From Oscillospiraceae bacterium (GTDB lineage Bacteria; Bacillota; Clostridia; Oscillospirales; Acutalibacteraceae): a DNA stretch of 44,513 nt. A program made the position numbers and the translations under genes. The DNA is taken from the NCBI GenBank assembly GCA_015066465.1, contig SVOI01000014.1, positions 1 through 44,513 on the forward strand, written 5' to 3'. This document shows, in pieces, positions 8,462-15,966 of the stretch. The notes below the pieces were generated by a model. It was not told where the DNA came from. It did no database searches and saw nothing but the letters and a program-made list of their open reading frames with translations. How positions within the stretch are numbered: position 1 is the stretch's first letter; every line of letters starts with the position of its first letter.

Positions 8462-9229
8462 ATGAGCGAAATTAAATTAGGTGTTCAACTCTTTACTTTA
8501 CGAGACAAATGTCAGACTGCAGAAGATTTTGAAGAAACCTTAAAATTCTTACAGAGTATTGGCTGTAACGTAATTCAGATTTCTGCAATAGGCCCTATTG
8601 ACCCTGTAATAGTAGGCGAACTCGTTAAAAAATATAATATGGAGGTTTGTGTTACTCATAAGCCTTATGACAGAATGAAAAACGACTTAGATGCATTAAT
8701 TAAAGAGCACGATTTAATTAACTGTAAAAATATCGGTATTGGTGCTATGCCATTTAACCTTCACGACAGTTTTGAAGGCGTGTGGGGATTTATCAATAAG
8801 TGTAATGAAATCGACGAAAAAATGCAGAAGCAAGGCAAAAAGCTTTGCTACCACAACCACGCTTTTGAATTTGAAGTTAACGATGGCAAAAGAACCTTTG
8901 AAAGACTTATTGAAGAAACTACAATGGATTTCATTCCAGATACATACTGGATGCAGGTCGGCGGTGTAAACCCTGCAGAATATATTAAAAAGTTAAAGGG
9001 TAGAGTAGAAGTTTGCCACTTTAAAGATATGAGAATTGTGAATAACGAGCAACGCTTTGCAGAGTGTGGCACAGGTAATATTGACCTTGGCGCTTGCTAC
9101 AGAGCTTGTAAAGAAATCGGCGTTAAATATATTGTAATTGAGCAGGATTTATGCTATGATATGGATGTATTTGAGTCAGTAAAAATAGGCTTTGAAGGCT
9201 TAAAACGAATCGCAAAGGAGAATGAGTAA
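8462..9229 (+). CDS. Sugar phosphate isomerase/epimerase (xylose-isomerase-like TIM barrel)
   Basis: 255 aa from the ATG at 8462, which has AAGGAG 8 nt upstream. An in-frame GTG at 8453 overlaps that site and was rejected. The sequence fits the AP-endonuclease-2/IolE-like TIM barrel: KLGVQLFTLRD at the first strand, THKPYD, the metal-binding YHNHAFEF, DTYWMQVGG, CHFKDM and IEQD at successive strands. His, Asp and Glu residues in these motifs would bind a divalent metal. Substrate unknown; inositol or keto-sugar conversion is common in the family. Overlaps the RBS of the next gene, so likely an operon. Confidence 0.88.
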   Translation: MSEIKLGVQLFTLRDKCQTAEDFEETLKFLQSIGCNVIQISAIGPIDPVIVGELVKKYNMEVCVTHKPYDRMKNDLDALIKEHDLINCKNIGIGAMPFNLHDSFEGVWGFINKCNEIDEKMQKQGKKLCYHNHAFEFEVNDGKRTFERLIEETTMDFIPDTYWMQVGGVNPAEYIKKLKGRVEVCHFKDMRIVNNEQRFAECGTGNIDLGACYRACKEIGVKYIVIEQDLCYDMDVFESVKIGFEGLKRIAKENE

Positions 9230-9230
9230 T

Positions 9231-9575
9231 ATGTCAAAAGGTAAAATTGCTTTAATAACACTTGCTTTTGTTGCTATAACATTAGTAGTACCTTTACTTT
9301 TATTATTAGCTTTAGTAGATGCAAACAGCTTCAGTGTTTACATTGTTGTTTTCGGAACAATGTTCTTTGGTTCAATAGGCTTCTTGTTTGCAATGCTTCT
9401 TAAAACAAAAGCAGATATAAGAGAAATGGTTGATGAAATCAAAGTTCAGAACGCCGCTATTGCTTTTAAATTAACAGAAATGAAAAAACAAGGCGGACTT
9501 CAGCAAACAACTCCAGTAGAACCAAAACCAATGGTAAAAACTGAGGTTAAAGAGAAGTTTGATGACTTTAATTGA
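9231..9575 (+). CDS. Small two-TM membrane protein, unknown function
   Basis: 114 aa from the ATG at 9231, which has GGAG 10 nt upstream; the ATG at 9222 is too close to that site. Two hydrophobic helices (IALITLAFVAITLVVPLLLL and VYIVVFGTMFFGSIGFLFAM) are followed by a charged helix (KTKADIREMVDEIKVQNAAI) likely to coil, and a flexible tail. It starts one base after the isomerase stop. Its own stop TGA runs directly into a heptamer repeat array. Confidence 0.75.
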   Translation: MSKGKIALITLAFVAITLVVPLLLLLALVDANSFSVYIVVFGTMFFGSIGFLFAMLLKTKADIREMVDEIKVQNAAIAFKLTEMKKQGGLQQTTPVEPKPMVKTEVKEKFDDFN

Positions 9576-9870
9576 ATGCAGAATGCATAATGCAGAATGC
9601 AGAATTTCGGAAGCCTTACGGCTTGGTTATAATTGATACGTATAACAAAAACTACATTCTTTCATTTGTGTTTTAATTGAAAGAATGTAGTTGTTTTATA
9701 CTATTAAAATTCTGCATTTCAAAAAACGCCTCTCTTCGAAGAGAGGGGGACCATCGCTTGCGATGGTGGAGAGTTCTTCGCCACGAGTAAAATTCCAAAA
9801 TTGCAGTCAGTCGGTGGAAAAATTAATTAACTCCCACAACCGTAGGGGCTTAAGCTTGCTCTCGCGCTAT
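9574..9870. repeat. Mosaic intergenic element 3 with extra hairpins
   Basis: GCAGAAT heptamers (9574-9606) begin at the stop codon of the upstream gene. Then come CGG-AAGCC-TTAC-GGCTT, and a hairpin with perfect 14-bp arms ACTACATTCTTTCA (9651-9664) / TGAAAGAATGTAGT (9678-9691) with A and T flanks. Next are an inverted heptamer remnant, the palindrome CCTCTCTTCGAAGAGAGG (9729-9746), a second hairpin ACCATCGCTTGCGATGGT, and a GTAGGGG-CTTAAGCTTGCTCTC motif (about 9843) related to the tandem repeat at 33413. No gene is seen here. Confidence 0.75.
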
Positions 9871-9885
9871 CCATACTAAACAAAA

Positions 9886-9918
9886 TGACCTACAAGTAAT
9901 CAATTTACTTATAGGTTA
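9886..9918. terminator. Terminator of the RHH gene
   Basis: The arms TGACCTACAAGTAA (9886-9899) and TTACTTATAGGTTA (9905-9918) pair apart from two wobbles, with A and T runs on the flanks. It lies directly after the stop of the minus-strand RHH gene. Confidence 0.65.
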
Positions 9919-9924
9919 TTTTTG

Positions 9925-10077
9925 TTATTTTTTCTTTTCAATGTTTTCTAAATGTTTCTTTAAAACAAGATTAATATATTGTGATAATGAACGGTCATCA
10001 TTTTCTGCATATTCACGAAGTTTTTCTAAAATATCGCTATCAATCGTAATACTTATTTTTTCTTTAAGTGGTTTCAT
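9925..10077 (-). CDS. Ribbon-helix-helix small DNA-binding protein (antitoxin-like)
   Basis: 50 aa, starting MKPLKEKISITIDSDILEKL and continuing REYAENDDRSLSQYINLVLKK. A short beta strand (KISITID) followed by two helices with a polar turn is the ribbon-helix-helix pattern seen in CopG/Arc and many antitoxins. GGAG lies 9 nt upstream of the ATG. It is divergent from the 80-aa gene at 10183, and a palindrome overlaps that gene's -10 box (10143-10159), so it may repress that promoter. No toxin family is recognised next to it. Confidence 0.7.
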   Translation of the reverse strand: MKPLKEKISITIDSDILEKLREYAENDDRSLSQYINLVLKKHLENIEKKK

Positions 10078-10125
10078 AATTTATCACTCCTATGAGCAGA
10101 ATATAGCATATTATCTCTTTAAATA

Positions 10126-10159
10126 TTGACAAATAGTATAAAGTAGTATAAAATACTAC
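10126..10159 (+). promoter_or_regulatory. Promoter with overlapping palindromic operator
   Basis: The -35 TTGACA (10126-10131) and -10 TAAAAT (10149-10154) with a 17-bp spacer drive the gene at 10183. The palindrome GTAGTA-N5-TACTAC (10143-10159) covers the -10, and a half-site TAGTATA repeats just upstream. This is a good candidate binding site for the divergently encoded RHH protein. Confidence 0.65.
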
Positions 10160-10182
10160 AACAAACTTAAAGGTGTGGTTCA

Positions 10183-10425
10183 ATGAATTTTTATGAAAAT
10201 TATTACAACGAAATAGCGAAAAGATGTGGCACTGATTTAGAGGGTGCAAAAGTAGTTTTAGAAAAATATATAATTTTATTAAAAGAAAGAATTGATAAAT
10301 CAAACGATGAACATATAAAAACATTGTGGTATGAAGAATTTAACGGCAAAGAATACCCCACACAAGAAGAATTTTTAGAAGCAATGTTTCTTTTTGGTGA
10401 AAATCCATTTATACCTAAAAAATGA
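10183..10425 (+). CDS. 80-aa acidic protein, unknown function
   Basis: Small soluble protein, mostly helical by eye, with the segment EHIKTLWYEEFNGKEYPTQEEFLEAMFLFGENP. No family recognised. AAAGGTG lies about 7 nt before the ATG. It has its own strong promoter with an operator palindrome, and the divergent neighbour is an RHH DNA-binding protein. The pair could be a regulator and its target, or a divergent toxin-antitoxin couple; neither is shown by the sequence. Confidence 0.6.
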   Translation: MNFYENYYNEIAKRCGTDLEGAKVVLEKYIILLKERIDKSNDEHIKTLWYEEFNGKEYPTQEEFLEAMFLFGENPFIPKK

Positions 10426-10435
10426 TTTAAAAGCA

Positions 10436-10486
10436 AAAAACTACATTCTTTCATTTGTGTTTTAATTGAAAGAATGTAGTTGTTTT
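10436..10486. terminator. Bidirectional terminator, second exact copy of the ACTACATTC hairpin
   Basis: The arms ACTACATTCTTTCA (10440-10453) and TGAAAGAATGTAGT (10467-10480) have A and T flanks. About 50 nt including the loop GTGTTTTAAT are identical to the copy at 9647-9697. It lies between two converging genes. Confidence 0.85.
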
Positions 10487-10500
10487 TTTATAATTGATTT

Positions 10501-10725
10501 TTACTTTAAAGGTTTTGGTGTGTCGGTGAATTCTAAAATGAAATCAGCAGAAACATTGTAAAATTCACATAACTTTTTTAGAATGTGTGTAGGAATTTCA
10601 GTTTCTCCCGATTCCCATCTTCTATAAGTTGTAAGTTGTTTGCCTAATATCTTAGCTAATTCTTCTTGAGTTAAGTCCTTATCTTCTCTCAAATCTCTTA
10701 TTCGGGAATAAATGTATTTTTGCAT
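10501..10725 (-). CDS. XRE-family transcriptional regulator
   Basis: 74 aa from the ATG at 10725 (MQKYIYSRIRDLRED), with AGGAG 8 nt upstream; the frame upstream of it runs through the promoter and is not coding. It is a single Cro/C1-type helix-turn-helix: LTQEELAKILGKQLTTYRRWESGETEIPTH, with the usual LCEFYNVSADFIL end. The protein has no other domain. Two palindromes in the divergent promoter region (10757-10794) are likely its operators, so it probably represses itself and the gene at 10831. Confidence 0.88.
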   Translation of the reverse strand: MQKYIYSRIRDLREDKDLTQEELAKILGKQLTTYRRWESGETEIPTHILKKLCEFYNVSADFILEFTDTPKPLK

Positions 10726-10756
10726 ATAATCAACTCCTGTGCTTATTATACATAAA

Positions 10757-10794
10757 AACACAAAAATGTGTTGACAATAACACAAAATTGTGTT
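10757..10794. promoter_or_regulatory. Twin palindromic operators between xre and the DUF6809-like gene
   Basis: AACACAAAAATGTGTT (10757-10772) and AACACAAAATTGTGTT (10779-10794) are nearly the same 16-bp palindrome, 22 bp apart centre to centre (about two helical turns, same face). A TTGACA at 10771-10776 between them is a likely -35 for the rightward gene. On the minus strand TATAAT lies between the operators and xre. Cooperative binding by XRE dimers would shut both promoters. Confidence 0.7.
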
Positions 10795-10830
10795 GTTGTA
10801 ATAACAAACAAATTGAAAGGAGTATGATTT

Positions 10831-11127
10831 GTGAAAAATATAATTATGGATTTATGTAGGGGAAACATTGAGAGTGAAATACTTTCGGAGTTTACAACCC
10901 ATAAATTAAAAGAACTTGAGGACTTGAAAGAGAAAAATCTGAATAACCTTTTAAAAACTTTGAATGATGATGAAAAGATAATTTTAGAAAAATATATAGC
11001 TTGTGTAGATGAAAGTGAGTTTTTAGGTAACGAACAACTTTTTACAAATGCATTTAGTCTAGGTTTACGAGTTGCAAGTGAAGCGTTTATTAACACGGAA
11101 GATATGATAGAAAAAAGTAGTTATTGA
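10831..11127 (+). CDS. DUF6809-like small protein
   Basis: 98 aa from a GTG at 10831 with AAAGGAG 8 nt upstream. It begins MKNIIMDLCRGNIESEIL and ends with an NAFSLGLRVASEAF segment. From memory this matches the DUF6809 pattern (short N-terminal helix after an RG, then a region ending F-G-LG-R), a family often found beside small XRE regulators in Firmicutes. The function is unknown. Shares the operator region with the divergent XRE gene. Confidence 0.6.
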   Translation: MKNIIMDLCRGNIESEILSEFTTHKLKELEDLKEKNLNNLLKTLNDDEKIILEKYIACVDESEFLGNEQLFTNAFSLGLRVASEAFINTEDMIEKSSY

Positions 11128-11333
11128 ATATGTTACTGAGTTGTTTTTCAACACTTTTATGGACTTTTGTTGAAGATTTCGATATTACTTGATTTGTTTT
11201 ATGAAATTTGGTATATTCAAATTAACGAAAGACATTGGACAGCGTAAGATATAGAACCGCCACCTTGTCTTATATCCGCATAACGTTTGTGAAATTAGTG
11301 CGTTTTATATAGCAATAAATAGGAGTTTTTATT

Positions 11334-12218
11334 ATGGGTTTTATATTTAAAGAAAAAATAAGAGATGCATTAAATTATAATGCATTTAAAAAATGGATTG
11401 ATGAGCAAATTACCAAACACGGCTTAGATGACGTTGTTGCATTAAACTTTACTCTCTGTGAAAATGATAGTAAAAAATGGTTTGTTGAACTTGTAGGCAC
11501 ATTCGTATTTTGGGAGAGTGATTCGGATTGGGTTCATTATGAAGTTTTTGATACTCGTGATATTCCTTTTACAATTAAATATAGTGGTGATTCTGATGAA
11601 GTACGCTCTGTTTACAAAAATTATATTTTAAAATACCTTGAATACGGTAATTATAGCGAACAGTTAAAAAACAAAGCGTGCGTTGGATTTTCATTTACAG
11701 ATGGCAATATAGAACTTCTTCACAAGACCCAAAATTTCAAACTACCAAAATCTATAAGTCAATTCCCTTATGTTCAGCCAATGGATGTAAATATGCTGAT
11801 AGAGGTGGTGCAGACTTCTATTGGTACTAACAGAAATTTCAGACTTACCAATAGACAAGATCATCATAAAGTAGTTGAACAAATTAACAAAAAGATTGCA
11901 GGAATATTAGACGGCAAACCATTTCCAGAGGCATATGAAGATATTGAAGATGTAGCTGTTGCTTTTGGTGCAAGGTATGGTTACGCTTTTTATCAGGAAC
12001 GCAAGTGGAAGTGGATGATGGTTGGAGAGAATAAAGAAACTGCACAGGTTTGTATTGCTTCGCCTAAGTTAAATTACTGTATTTTCCCACTTACTTATAT
12101 GCTTAGTATTCTCAAGGGCGAGCACGAGAACAACGCTTTACTATTATGGAATATGACTGAAAATATTGATGATAACCCTATACGCAAAGATGATAAAAAA
12201 TTGTCGGCACTTTCATAA
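11334..12218 (+). CDS. Conserved protein with a DUF3806-like C-terminus
   Basis: 294 aa, soluble, no signal peptide. The N-terminal half (MGFIFKEKIRDALNYN...) has no recognised family. The C-terminal third (VAVAFGARYGYAFYQERKWKWMMVGENKE then YCIFPLTYMLSILKG) resembles DUF3806, a domain found in multidomain proteins sometimes tied to polymorphic toxin immunity; that link is only from memory. TAGGAG lies 9 nt upstream of the ATG. About 200 bp before it (11128-11333) holds no gene I can see. Confidence 0.6.
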   Translation: MGFIFKEKIRDALNYNAFKKWIDEQITKHGLDDVVALNFTLCENDSKKWFVELVGTFVFWESDSDWVHYEVFDTRDIPFTIKYSGDSDEVRSVYKNYILKYLEYGNYSEQLKNKACVGFSFTDGNIELLHKTQNFKLPKSISQFPYVQPMDVNMLIEVVQTSIGTNRNFRLTNRQDHHKVVEQINKKIAGILDGKPFPEAYEDIEDVAVAFGARYGYAFYQERKWKWMMVGENKETAQVCIASPKLNYCIFPLTYMLSILKGEHENNALLLWNMTENIDDNPIRKDDKKLSALS

Positions 12219-12228
12219 AATGAAAATA

Positions 12229-12306
12229 CTAACAACTAAAAACTAACAACTAAAAACTAACACCTAACAACTGTGACCTAACACTACAAATGTAGTGTTA
12301 GGTCAC
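12229..12306. repeat. AACTAAM heptamers plus 16-bp perfect hairpin, overlapping a gene end
   Basis: Heptamers AACTAAC and AACTAAA alternate from 12229 to 12272. They are followed by a hairpin with 16-bp perfect arms, GTGACCTAACACTACA (12273-12288) and TGTAGTGTTAGGTCAC (12291-12306), with a 2-nt loop. It separates two converging genes and encodes the last residues and stop of the minus-strand one. Confidence 0.75.
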
Positions 12307-13486
12307 TTGTCGCATACGACACACACGGGTGAATAATGCCGTGAGAAGTGTCTGAAATTCTTCTTGAGTCAGTTCCTTCTGGAATAAACACGTTTCCTCT
12401 TGTAAGTCTTGCTTTACAAAATCCGCAAGAACCAACTCTGCAATGTGAACGTGCTTCTATTCCAGCTCTTTCGAGTGCTACTAAAATAGTCTCTTCACTA
12501 TTACACGGAATGGTTTTTAAAACCTTTCCGTCTTTTTTTACTCTGAGTTCAAAGGTCTTACCTAAGAATTCAGGGGGAAAATCGGGGATTAATTTAGCCT
12601 CTTTATTTTTACTACCAATGTTAAGTCTTATATCTTTTCTCTCTAAACCCAATTCTGCAATCTGTGTAGAAATAAGGCTTAAAAGCTGTTCTGAGCCGTT
12701 TATAAATACGCTGTATTTTTCTGGTGGTGCATATTTTTCAATTAATTGCTTTGTGATAAAACCACGCTCGTAATTTTCTACCTTTTCATCGCTGAAAACA
12801 AATACGATATTAAAGTTTTTTGTGGTTTTACTTATTTCAATAAGCTCATCCATAAAGAGTGCATCTTGTTTTTTACGGCAACTGTAAAAGAGGGTAAGTT
12901 TTACGTTTAACGATTTTTCTTCAATAGCTCTTGCCATAGATAAAAATGCTGGAATTCCTTCGTTATCAGTAGCACCAACTAAAAATGGGTTGTCTCTTAA
13001 AACCTGGTAATAAAAATTACCGAGTGGCTGTGAGGCTACAACCTCAGAGCCTTTTTGCCAGTTGTTAAAAATGTAATTTGAAGCAAACCCGTGCATAACC
13101 TTTTTAACTTTTATCATATAAAAGTCGTCGTTACTTGAGTCAAGGGGAGATGAGCAGATTGTAAAAGGTCTTGTGAGAACCGATTGCCCAATGTTAAGTG
13201 TAATACTCAAGTATTGCCCAGGTCTGAAATACGCTAACTTTCCTGTGCCGTGAGCAGAGTCGGGGTAAAGAACGTAGCAACGCTCATCTCTCGAAAGTTC
13301 AATTACTTCTCTTATTTTTAAATATTGCACCTGTGGGTGAAGAAAATTTGCTGTTGAGTTAACGTTAAAATTTTTCCTTACAGGTGTTTTAAGCGCATTG
13401 TTAATAGCATTTTTTCTTGCTTCTGGAATTCTTATGAATTCAGAAAAATCTTTTGAGGGGGAATGAACGCTTACTTTTTCTTTCAC
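12284..13486 (-). CDS. Flavodoxin-reductase-like protein with C-terminal 2Fe-2S ferredoxin domain
   Basis: 400 aa. An FAD-binding barrel (about 50-155) carries RPFTICSSP, a ferredoxin-reductase FAD motif. An NAD-binding-like fold (about 165-290) follows, and a plant-type 2Fe-2S domain ends the protein with Cys349, Cys354, Cys357 and Cys388. The usual glycine-rich NAD loop (GGSGITP) reads GATDNEGIPAF here, so pyridine-nucleotide binding may be altered. Starts with GTG overlapping the TAG of the upstream gene (TAGTG), with GGGGG before it. Likely passes electrons to the partner desaturase. The last six residues (DLTLHL) are encoded by a repeat hairpin. Confidence 0.88.
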   Translation of the reverse strand: MKEKVSVHSPSKDFSEFIRIPEARKNAINNALKTPVRKNFNVNSTANFLHPQVQYLKIREVIELSRDERCYVLYPDSAHGTGKLAYFRPGQYLSITLNIGQSVLTRPFTICSSPLDSSNDDFYMIKVKKVMHGFASNYIFNNWQKGSEVVASQPLGNFYYQVLRDNPFLVGATDNEGIPAFLSMARAIEEKSLNVKLTLFYSCRKKQDALFMDELIEISKTTKNFNIVFVFSDEKVENYERGFITKQLIEKYAPPEKYSVFINGSEQLLSLISTQIAELGLERKDIRLNIGSKNKEAKLIPDFPPEFLGKTFELRVKKDGKVLKTIPCNSEETILVALERAGIEARSHCRVGSCGFCKARLTRGNVFIPEGTDSRRISDTSHGIIHPCVSYATSDLTLHL

Positions 13487-15039
13487 TATTTAACCCCCTT
13501 ATCTTCTTTTTCTATATCATAAAGTGTGGCGTAGCAAGTGTTTCTGCCAGAAGCAATAGCAGAATGAACACCAGCACCCTGTGTGCCGAAGCCACCGCAA
13601 AATCTTAAACCCTTTGTGTCAGAGTCGCTTTCTTCTGTCATAAAACGAGAAAGCATATTGTCAGTGGTGTCAGTAGAGTAGCCGTAAATTACGCCTTGAG
13701 GTGTGTTTAAATATCTTGCAAAGGTTAAAGGTGTTGCAATTTCTAATTCTTCAATATTTTCGCTTATTTTAACCCCACAAGAGTCCTCATAAAGCTTTAT
13801 AATACGTTTTGCAAAAGCATCTTTTTCTTCAAAATAGTTTTCAGGGTCAATATTAGCCCAGCAGTTTTCTGTAAAAAGTGTAGTAAACGTAAGAATTGCA
13901 GTGCCCTTAGGTGAAGCCTCTGGGTTTATAGCGTTAAGGCAAGATACTCTACACATATTGTTACTGCTTAAAGTTCTCATTAAATCATACTGAACAGAAG
14001 AGTCAGCACTTTCTGTAATAATTGTGTTGCAGTCGGTTATGCCTAAATCGTTCATAGAACGGTTTAAACCAACGTAAATAGCGGCACCTCTTGCACCAAA
14101 TGTTCTCATATTACTTCTTTTTGTTGCAGTAACAGGCACGTCAGTTGCTTTCATCATTTTTGAATATGCAAATGTAGGTGAGCAGTTTGCAATAATGTGA
14201 TTGCAAAGTATTTTTTCGCCATTACTTAAAATAACGCCTTTTGCTTCGTTGTTTTCAAAAATTATTCTTGCTACTTCTGAACCTAACCAAATCTGACTGC
14301 CGTTATCTTCAATGAAACCAGCGAGTGTAAGCGCAATTTCACTGCTTCTGTTTTTTGGCACGTAGCCACCAAATTGAATATAATTATAAAGTGTGAGAAT
14401 GTATTCCGTAAAGCTTAATCTGTCACAGTCTACGCCGTGAAAAATCCATAAAGAAGAAAGAATTTCACGTGCTCTTTGTGGTATGTTTAAAGCTGAGAAA
14501 ACTTCGTTTACTGTGTAAGGCGCAGTCCTTACAAAATTGCCGTACTCTTTTAAAAGATTTTTAGCAAAGCTCATATTGATTTTTTCTTCAGTAGCACAAA
14601 GATGGTTTATTCCATCAACAGTAACTTCTGCTACGTCAAAAAGCTTTTCTAAAGAAGCAGTGCTCTCTGGCACGTATTCTTCCATAGCTTTTATAAAGTT
14701 TTCAATGCCAAAGGGGAGAGTGGCGTCAATTTTTTCGCCGTTTTTAGATTTTGTAATTACTCTGAATGCAGTAGGTAACTTGCACCATTCAATTTTGTTA
14801 GAAATACCAAGTTCATCAAAAATAATGCGCACGTCACCAACACCTTGCGTGTTTGAATACCCGCAAAGTGAGTGTAAAGAAGCTTCAAATTCAAATCTGC
14901 CACGTGTAAAGCTTGTTGCACTACCGCCTGGTGTCAGATTTCTTTCTAAAACTAAAACTTTTTTGCCATTCTTGGTAGCACAGGCAGCAGCCGTTAAGCC
15001 ACCAAGCCCTGCACCAATTACAATAATATCAAAATCCAT
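13486..15039 (-). CDS. Phytoene-desaturase-like FAD oxidoreductase
   Basis: 517 aa. The N-terminal dinucleotide-binding motif IIVIGAGLGGLTAAACATKNGKKVLVLER and GGSATSFTRGRFEFE are typical of CrtI/retinol saturase-like enzymes, as is the C-terminal RFCGGFGTQGAGVHSAIASGR FAD loop. No carotenoid biosynthesis gene is present, so carotenoid desaturation is not implied. The enzyme may reduce or isomerise a conjugated C=C bond in another lipid or polyene. Its stop overlaps the start of the iron-sulfur reductase gene by one base, which argues that the two work as an electron-transfer pair. Substrate unknown. Confidence 0.88.
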   Translation of the reverse strand: MDFDIIVIGAGLGGLTAAACATKNGKKVLVLERNLTPGGSATSFTRGRFEFEASLHSLCGYSNTQGVGDVRIIFDELGISNKIEWCKLPTAFRVITKSKNGEKIDATLPFGIENFIKAMEEYVPESTASLEKLFDVAEVTVDGINHLCATEEKINMSFAKNLLKEYGNFVRTAPYTVNEVFSALNIPQRAREILSSLWIFHGVDCDRLSFTEYILTLYNYIQFGGYVPKNRSSEIALTLAGFIEDNGSQIWLGSEVARIIFENNEAKGVILSNGEKILCNHIIANCSPTFAYSKMMKATDVPVTATKRSNMRTFGARGAAIYVGLNRSMNDLGITDCNTIITESADSSVQYDLMRTLSSNNMCRVSCLNAINPEASPKGTAILTFTTLFTENCWANIDPENYFEEKDAFAKRIIKLYEDSCGVKISENIEELEIATPLTFARYLNTPQGVIYGYSTDTTDNMLSRFMTEESDSDTKGLRFCGGFGTQGAGVHSAIASGRNTCYATLYDIEKEDKGVK

Positions 15040-15065
15040 AAAACAACTCTCAAAAAAATTATTTG

Positions 15066-15776
15066 TTAAACATTCTTATCGTCTGTTGCTTCACCTGGTG
15101 AAGAAATAGGAATAACTTCACCTAAATAAGTAGGCTCAGGTTTTATTATGCACCAAATAAAGTCTTTGACTCTCGCTAAAAACTCACGTGAATCATTATA
15201 AAGCTCTTTTGTGAGTGCAAAGTTATAATAACCATCTGCACATACGCCGTAAGCTTCAAGACCTAACTTTCTTGCATCATAAATCGCTCTGTATAAATGA
15301 TACTCCTGCGTTACGATTATTAAACTTTCTACTTCGAAAATTTCTCTTGCTCTGTACATAGATTCATAAGTAGAAAAACCGGCGTGGTCCATTAAAATGT
15401 TTGTAGCAACTGCACCAGCCTCATCTATTGCGAATTGCTTCATAGTGTTAACCTCGTCATAGTCTTCTCTTCCGTGGTCACCACTCATTAAAATCCTATT
15501 GGTGCAACCAGTGTTAAAAACTTCTACACTTTTAAAAATTCGCTCTTGTAAAATATGGGTAGGAGCACCGTCTCTTACACCAGCACCTAATACTAAAACG
15601 CAGTCTACATTATAGTTTTTAGTTTCTTCAACAGTTAATACATATCTGTTTGCATACTCGTAAACATAAGCGTTAATGAGAATAGGTATCTGCGCTAATA
15701 TAATACCCATAACGATAATAAAAGATATAAATTTCTTCAATTTGTTTTCTTTGTTTTTTACTCTTTTAAATTCCAT
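15066..15776 (-). CDS. YdcF/SanA-family (DUF218) membrane-anchored protein
   Basis: 236 aa. One N-terminal membrane helix (FISFIIVMGIILAQIPILI) puts the rest outside. The DUF218 core follows: DCVLVLGAGVRDGAPTHILQERI, ILMSGDHGREDYDEVNTMKQFA, STYESMYRAREIF and VTQEYHLYRAIYDARKLGLEAYG. In E. coli relatives (SanA, ElyC) affect envelope integrity and vancomycin sensitivity; the biochemical role is unknown. Ends 26 bp before the desaturase gene on the same strand, so it may be co-transcribed. Confidence 0.88.
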   Translation of the reverse strand: MEFKRVKNKENKLKKFISFIIVMGIILAQIPILINAYVYEYANRYVLTVEETKNYNVDCVLVLGAGVRDGAPTHILQERIFKSVEVFNTGCTNRILMSGDHGREDYDEVNTMKQFAIDEAGAVATNILMDHAGFSTYESMYRAREIFEVESLIIVTQEYHLYRAIYDARKLGLEAYGVCADGYYNFALTKELYNDSREFLARVKDFIWCIIKPEPTYLGEVIPISSPGEATDDKNV

Positions 15777-15897
15777 AACAAAATTCCTCTTTATTTATTG
15801 CATATTAATACATATAAGATTTTACACTAATAAATTAAATAAATCAACAGAATAATAACATAATTTGGTAATTTTTAATTTAATCTTAATAATATCA

Positions 15898-15926
15898 TTG
15901 ATTTTTATTGTATGATATGCTAATAT
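15898..15926 (+). promoter_or_regulatory. Promoter of the YhhN-AlaX-phosphatase-MBL operon
   Basis: The -35 TTGATT (15898-15903) and -10 TAATAT (15921-15926) are 17 bp apart, about 40 nt before the YhhN start. AAGGAGA follows at -9. Confidence 0.6.
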
Positions 15927-15966
15927 TGAGTAAACACTCACTTTTTGTATTGTAAGGAGATAAAAA

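Noticed and set aside
13486-15039. Carotenoid biosynthesis function
   Set aside because: No phytoene synthase or other carotenoid gene is present; the family is broader than carotenoid enzymes.
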